From Reticulitermes lucifugus (taxonomy: Eukaryota; Arthropoda; Insecta; Blattodea; Rhinotermitidae): 49,639 nucleotides of DNA. A model generated the notes under the pieces. That model did no database searches and was not told the DNA's origin. It saw only the letters and a list, made by a program, of their open reading frames with translations. Both the position numbers and the translations under genes were made by a program. Shown piece after piece: positions 45,277 to 49,639 of the stretch. The stretch's first letter is position 1. Every line of letters starts with the position of its first letter. The stretch lies in the NCBI GenBank assembly GCA_026260175.1, contig JAKCWW010000821.1, positions 2,471-52,109 of the forward strand, read 5' to 3'.

Positions 45277-46031
45277 TGTATTGGACAGGTGCATGGAAAA
45301 TGTGTAACATTAAATTTGGAATAAGCAATTTCTAACAAACCCGTTCAGTAATTTAGATGCCGAATCACAAAGACGGACACGATCCAGAACGTCATATTCT
45401 CAGTCGTTATACACTAAGAAAATAAATAAAGAGAACTAAGAAAACTGCATTATAAAAATGTTTACACGACTTTTCGAAATACCAAATGCACATCAGATGT
45501 TTCTGTTAGAATTACAATTTACTGATAATGCCTGCTGGAGGTCCATCATGACATAATAACAAGTCTTTCATCAGTCTCGATGTCCCGATGTTAACAGTCA
45601 TTAAAACTAACAAATCAATCTTTCCAGTCCACAGAGTCTAAGCAGTTCGTGCCATGAAGCGGCAATGAGATGGGAGTGTCACCCACCGCTCAGTGTTCTG
45701 TCCACCTTACATAGGATATTACTGTCATGCGTTCGCCCCTTAAATTATCATCACTTCCTAGCTCTATATGATGACATTTCGTACACTGCTTTGTGCAGTA
45801 ACAGCAGGCAATTAGATGTCTGCAGCAATATATATAATATGCAAGGTTTTGGGTTCAAATCACACTAGAAACCCAAACTTCGCGTTTCTCTGCTTCGTTC
45901 CGATTTGCTACGAGCCTTTTGATGGGTCTGTCTCCCAGTCGGATTAGACGTACCATGTGTCCAACGGGCTAAATGAAAAATAAATCACAGCACCGATCCT
46001 ACCAGAACGTAGAACCAATTTTATTGATTTA
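45277..46031. other. Non-coding stretch, nothing recognised
   Basis: No repeat, RNA or domain recognised. The 67-codon plus frame at 45665-45868 is unremarkable. Confidence 0.45.
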
Positions 46032-46290
46032 TTCTTGGTTTATTTAACGACGCTTTCACTTGCTCAGACTATAGAGAATCAGATGATCAGTGGGCAATGA
46101 ATTCGAAAGGACACAGAGGAAGCAACCGTGGATTAATCTAAGGTACTTGTTCTGTTTCAGCATTTGCCTAGAGGGACTGAAGAAAACCACTCTATACCTC
46201 AGAAGAGCTGCGCTCCGAGCCGAGATTGAACTTGCAATTCCCCAGTACGGAGTAACAGTGCTGCATACTCGAGTACAGCGTTCGGTATAA
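46032..46290 (+). mobile_element. SINE-E-like dispersed repeat, copy 2
   Basis: cttggtttatttaacgacgc, gatcagtgggcaatgaattc, gaagcaaccgtggattaatc, taaggtac, cagcatttgcctagagggac and gaagaaaaccactctatacc follow one another. The shared order with 39665-39935 and 43845-44010 defines the family here. The right end, at about gcgttcggtataataacg, is uncertain. Confidence 0.55.
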
Positions 46291-47115
46291 TAACGTAGTT
46301 TCGTGCAGGACACGTTACAGGTCCAATATGTCGCAAGGGTACGTAATTATGAACTATAACTGGAACAAAACGCTGAGAAACGGCTGGGGATTACTATGAA
46401 AATTTGTCTACAGGTAGGCCTATTTAATCCAAGAAACAAACTCTGACAGAATCCAGAGTTTCGGACGTGCCTTTCATAAATGCCCCCCCCTCCATACAAA
46501 CATCTGAGGCCACTTCAACTTCATGCAGCAATACATTTGTGTTAAGATACATTTTTCACCGTCTTCGCCGCAAATACCAAGATCTGGCCGTCGAAAAGTA
46601 GATATTTACAATAAAACAGAATGGCATGTTATGTTTTCTTTTCGCTACCGCTGATAACCAAATTCCAGTATTTACAGATCCATAAAATCACATCTAAGGA
46701 GGCTCACAAACGAAATCAATGTCACTTGTATCGCTATGAAAACAATCACACGCAAGCAAATAATTAAAAATACCCTGTCAACAGACCAAGTGTGAATCAT
46801 CAGATTGTCACTGAATGAGAAAGGGTAGTACTGGAGCAACAGGGGTGGCTAACGCCACTTCTTATTAATAACTTTTGAAGAAAACCTAGCTTAAAGCAAA
46901 GAAAGATTCGCCATCCCTGGAATTCAGGTCAATATGTGAACCCCGGATGCCAGGAATATGGAGGAGTGCCTAACCATAACACACAAGGACGACGGCGACA
47001 AAGACAACAAGGAAGAAGTTTGTCGAATCCTATCATAAGAAAGCCTTCGTCAGTCACATAAGTAGGCCTAACTTTAACTCTTTAAAAACTCCTGAGAATC
47101 CAACATCACACCCGT
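46291..47115. other. Non-coding stretch, nothing recognised
   Basis: A short C tract lies at about 46483-46490. Nothing else was recognised before the minisatellite. Confidence 0.45.
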
Positions 47116-47503
47116 AGCCAGGACACTCCCAGTTCTTTTGACAAGCTGATTCCACTCCCCCAACCAAGATATTCCCAGTCGTTTTCAGCAGCCGACATCA
47201 TTTTGCTAGCCAGGACATTCCCAGTCCATTGAGAATTTGATACCGATCCGCGAGCCAGGGCATTCCCGGTCCTGCCGACAAGCCGATACCATTCCGCTAG
47301 CCAAGCAATTCCGGTCCTTTGAGAAGCTGATATCATTCCGCTGGCCAGGATATTCCCAGTCCTTTTGAAAAGGTGATACCAATCCGCTAGCCAGGGTACT
47401 CCCAATCCTTTTCAGATCTGATACCATTCCACTAACCACGAAATTTCTGGTCCTGTTGACAAGCTGGTATCGCTCCGCTAGCCAAGGTATTCCCAATCCT
47501 TTA
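47116..47503. repeat. Minisatellite, period about 46 bp
   Basis: About 8.4 tandem copies of a unit like agccagg(a/g)(t/c)attcccagtcc followed by tttgagaagctgataccatt and ccgct. Copies are 44-48 bp and moderately diverged. Because 46 is not a multiple of three, each copy shifts the frame. The unit has few stops on the minus strand, so two long minus frames (99 and 101 codons) overlap and read the same peptide words in rotation (for example LASGMVSA, WLAERYQLVNRT, KDWEYPG). Confidence 0.9.
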
Positions 47504-47599
47504 TAGCACAAGTTACATTTTTACACCAGCCCGTTAATGGGCCCTATCCCCATCCACATAAACATAACTTATATCAGCACTTTCTATTTCCTTCAAACC

Positions 47600-47735
47600 C
47601 TTTTAATCTTATCCTCTAACCTAAGCCTGGGTCTCCCAAGTGAAGGCTGCCCTTCATGTCTTGCAAAATTTATATCCCATCCACTCCGTTCTCCTACCTT
47701 GATCGCACAAATAAAATTTAAGATTTGAGGTTCTC
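47600..47735 (-). pseudogene. Possible non-LTR retrotransposon C-terminal remnant
   Basis: The minus strand reads ENGVDGI, a stop, then ILQDMKGSLHLGDPGLG, a stop, then RIRLKGFE. This resembles the tail found after the reverse transcriptase in many insect non-LTR elements, with a pattern K.EG...LGRPR.RW.D.I. The match is by memory of the pattern, and two stops break it. It could be chance. Confidence 0.3.
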
Positions 47736-47777
47736 GCGCGATGAGCAGGTCATCATTACATCATTCTGGGTGACAAG

Positions 47778-47935
47778 ACGCTATGTTTTTAGCATATAGG
47801 TACTAACGTATCGGTTAAATCTACTGCTTCCATCTTCTAGCCTCGAGATGGAAATAGCTGGTTCCTCCGAAAAGCTATTACTTAACCAGCAGTTACACGC
47901 CGTCACTACCCAAAAAGCCGTAGTGCTAATGATAT
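47778..47935. repeat. Foldback repeat family FBK, best copy
   Basis: The first half has ataggtactaacgtatcggt, taaatctactgcttccatct. The second half has gagatggaaatagctggttc, ctccgaaaagctattactta, accagcagttacacgccgtc. tgcttccatct and agatggaaatagc pair across the centre. The ending acgccgtc mirrors the opening gac(g/a)ccgtg seen in the 4.4-, 6.0- and 49.2-kb copies. Confidence 0.55.
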
Positions 47936-48681
47936 TTGGTTCAGTGTATAAATTTTGAGTTACTTATTATGAAACATGCACTACGCTTCTGCTAGTTCCT
48001 ATCTTAGATCCAAACAATCTTCGACAACCTGCTCCTGAACACTTGATAACCACCTAAGAATTATATTCTGCCTGTGTTTTGTGAACCTGGTACGTTCAGT
48101 CCGAACGCTATGGTGTACAACAGCATTAGTGTGCAGTGTATTTCTCACAAGTATTTGTAGGATGCAGGGAAAGGTCGGAGTGATGCAATTATGCCGTTGA
48201 TGCAGACGGGGTGTTGGCATCCCGACCACCATGTTTCACTGTCTCTCCCTCCCCCTCCAAACCTCACCGCTAAACCCCAACCCGAACGCGTTGTGGATCT
48301 CGCTCCTGCTCGGATGGGTTCGTTCACTAGCGAGTTCTCGTTCACAAACAAAGAACTGCTACAACTCGGAATATGACTGAAACGTTGATGGCAGATGCCA
48401 AATCAATCGGTCAGGTCCACGCAGCCGGTAAAGCAACCCCTGCAGCGTACAACATAACCAATTCCAGGGACTGGAGCTGTGTCTCGCAGTTCCGTCGTTC
48501 AAACCAACGCTGTGCAGCTCGTTACAGAGAGACGACAGGTACGACAAATGTATGTATCTGAACCACGAATTAACGAAACTTTGGAAATAAAGACTGCAAC
48601 AGTCTCCAGACAACAAATCACAAAATACGAAAAGCTGTGTAGCTTTATAAATTTAAAAGCAAAAACGTCCCGTGCTTAATC
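47936..48681. other. Non-coding stretch with overlapping short frames
   Basis: Short frames of 60-85 codons overlap on both strands between 48.0 and 48.7 kb. None carries a recognisable domain. Confidence 0.45.
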
Positions 48682-48812
48682 AAGAACAGTGCCCTGAAGG
48701 TATATGGGGGAGTGGAGGTACAGAGCAGAGCACTCTCAACCATGGCACTGTATGGAGGTGAATGGTCCGAACGCTTTGGAAAAATAAAATGCCGGGAATC
48801 GAACACCGATTC
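48682..48812 (-). mobile_element. SINE-A copy, antisense, internally deleted
   Basis: tatgggggagtggaggtaca, ggcactgtatggaggtgaat and then, after a missing middle, cgaacgctttggaaaaataa and aatgccgggaatcgaacacc. About 100 bases of the body are absent, and the head beyond the B box is lost. Confidence 0.65.
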
Positions 48813-49170
48813 TATTTTTCCAAATTGTCATCACCTACTTCACACTACATTCAATTCTTTTTCTCACAAAATTTCACACGTCAACTCGTACAGAATACAC
48901 AGTTTCACCTGGAGGAGAGAAATCCTCGCGCTTCCCAGCTTATCCTGTTCGTGTTCCTACAAGGCCACAACTGCATACACATACACTGTAGTCATTAACA
49001 CAGATTCTCACACTTTGACTTCAGTGGAAAAACCAAACTGCTCACTCATCGTCGTTCACTAATATAATTACTGTAACTTATTAAATTAACTTTCAAATAC
49101 CTCTCAGTGTACACTTCATACAGCACACGAAAATCATAAATAAATACAACTCAATAATACTCTGAGATGT

Positions 49171-49205
49171 GAAGCCGTGTAGTCTGGTAGATGGATACCC
49201 AATAA
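49171..49205. repeat. Foldback repeat family FBK, opening fragment
   Basis: tgaagccgtgtagtctggta then gatggatacc matches the opening of FBK at 4.4 and 6.0 kb. It is short and could be chance. Confidence 0.35.
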
Positions 49206-49370
49206 TAATCATAATCATACTGCACGAACAACTGCTTCTCATATTAACACCACTCATTTAACATACACGTATTTCTACACCGTTGTTCCTCGCGTGAGGC
49301 TCAAATAAGCATAAAAAATAAATTATAAGCTCACAATGCAACTATTATTTCAGCATGTACAATTGGACTG

Positions 49371-49639
49371 TAAAAGCAATCCCATTACAGGCCTGGACAG
49401 GCCCTTAGGGTTCCACGAGTTTGAGGCTCCTAGATTTCTAGACAATCCACATGAAGGTAGTAAGGTTGTCAGCCCTACGCACCGGCCGCCTCCACCCACC
49501 TGGTACTCATTTCTGTTAGAGGCTGAGTCGACCCCAGGGCCATAGTGCGACCGAAAGGTTTATGTCAATGAAAAAGTCCAATGACACCATCAGGAATCGA
49601 ACCCGCGACCTTCCGGCTTGTAGCGCAGTGCCTCAACCA
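49371..49639 (-). mobile_element. tRNA-derived SINE-B, antisense, runs off the window end
   Basis: Read from the right edge on the minus strand it starts with tggttgaggcactgcgctac (A-box-like) and gtcgcgggttcgattcctga (perfect B box ggttcgattcc). The body follows with cctttcggtcgcactatggc, cctggggtcgactcagcctc, tgagtaccaggtgggtggag and ggatt-containing sequence, ending near attgctttta. It looks well preserved. The true 5' end may be at or just past 49639. It should not be mistaken for a tRNA gene, since the body continues for about 200 bp beyond the tRNA-like part. Confidence 0.75.

Noticed and set aside
49371..49639. A tRNA gene at the right edge.
   Set aside because: The A and B boxes are good, but the sequence continues into a SINE body and no complete cloverleaf acceptor stem could be closed within the window.

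Overview
The window looks like nuclear DNA from an insect, most likely a large, repeat-rich polyneopteran-type genome (cockroach, termite, orthopteroid or stick-insect grade). This rests on the near absence of coding sequence, at least four kinds of tRNA-derived SINE with Pol III A/B-box-like heads, miniature inverted-repeat elements of hAT and pogo type, dispersed hairpin families, and a decayed Penelope-like retroelement. The order is inferred from the style of the repeats; no search was run. No bacterial operons, ribosome-binding sites, rRNA or intact tRNA genes were seen, and no complete protein-coding gene is supported.

Layout. 0-5 kb: a long palindrome (1169-1342) joined to a dispersed repeat. 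5-9.4 kb: a pyrimidine-rich minisatellite of about 20-21 bp period, SINE copies, one arm of a 470-bp dispersed repeat, and a perfect 63-bp tandem duplication. 12.1-13.2 kb: the inverted partner of the 470-bp repeat, immediately followed by a broken MADF-domain coding fragment. 15.5-17.0 kb: a Penelope-like element fossil in which the RT blocks and a GIY-YIG-like end can be followed in order through many frameshifts and stops. 18.3-19.8 kb: a cluster of antisense SINE pieces and an inverted repeat. 20.2-21.2 kb: a foldback structure whose arms are built from degenerate tandem subrepeats. 21.8-25.7 kb: a SINE, a pogo-like MITE, and a SINE lying between inverted repeats. 28-36 kb: sparse, with SINEs, a long GT tract and, at 36174-36234 on the minus strand, the only sequence that looks like a splicing unit (a polypyrimidine-CAG|GTAAGT junction followed by a short open exon-like stretch). 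37.6-38.2 kb: a hAT-type MITE with near-perfect 8-bp target duplications, then a SINE. 39-46 kb: further SINE-like repeats, inverted repeats, and a perfect 24-bp palindrome. 47.1-47.5 kb: a minisatellite of about 46 bp period. The window ends inside the head of a tRNA-derived SINE.

How it works together. These parts are not a pathway. They are layers of transposon activity, probably within or between genes with long introns. The most interesting threads are: (1) repeated short hairpins of the form CTGANGA-stem-GAAAC, matching the hammerhead ribozyme core, next to inverted repeats and just upstream of the Penelope-like fossil; (2) the possible recursive splice site on the minus strand; (3) the foldback with tandem-subrepeat arms; and (4) the MADF fossil joined to a dispersed repeat.
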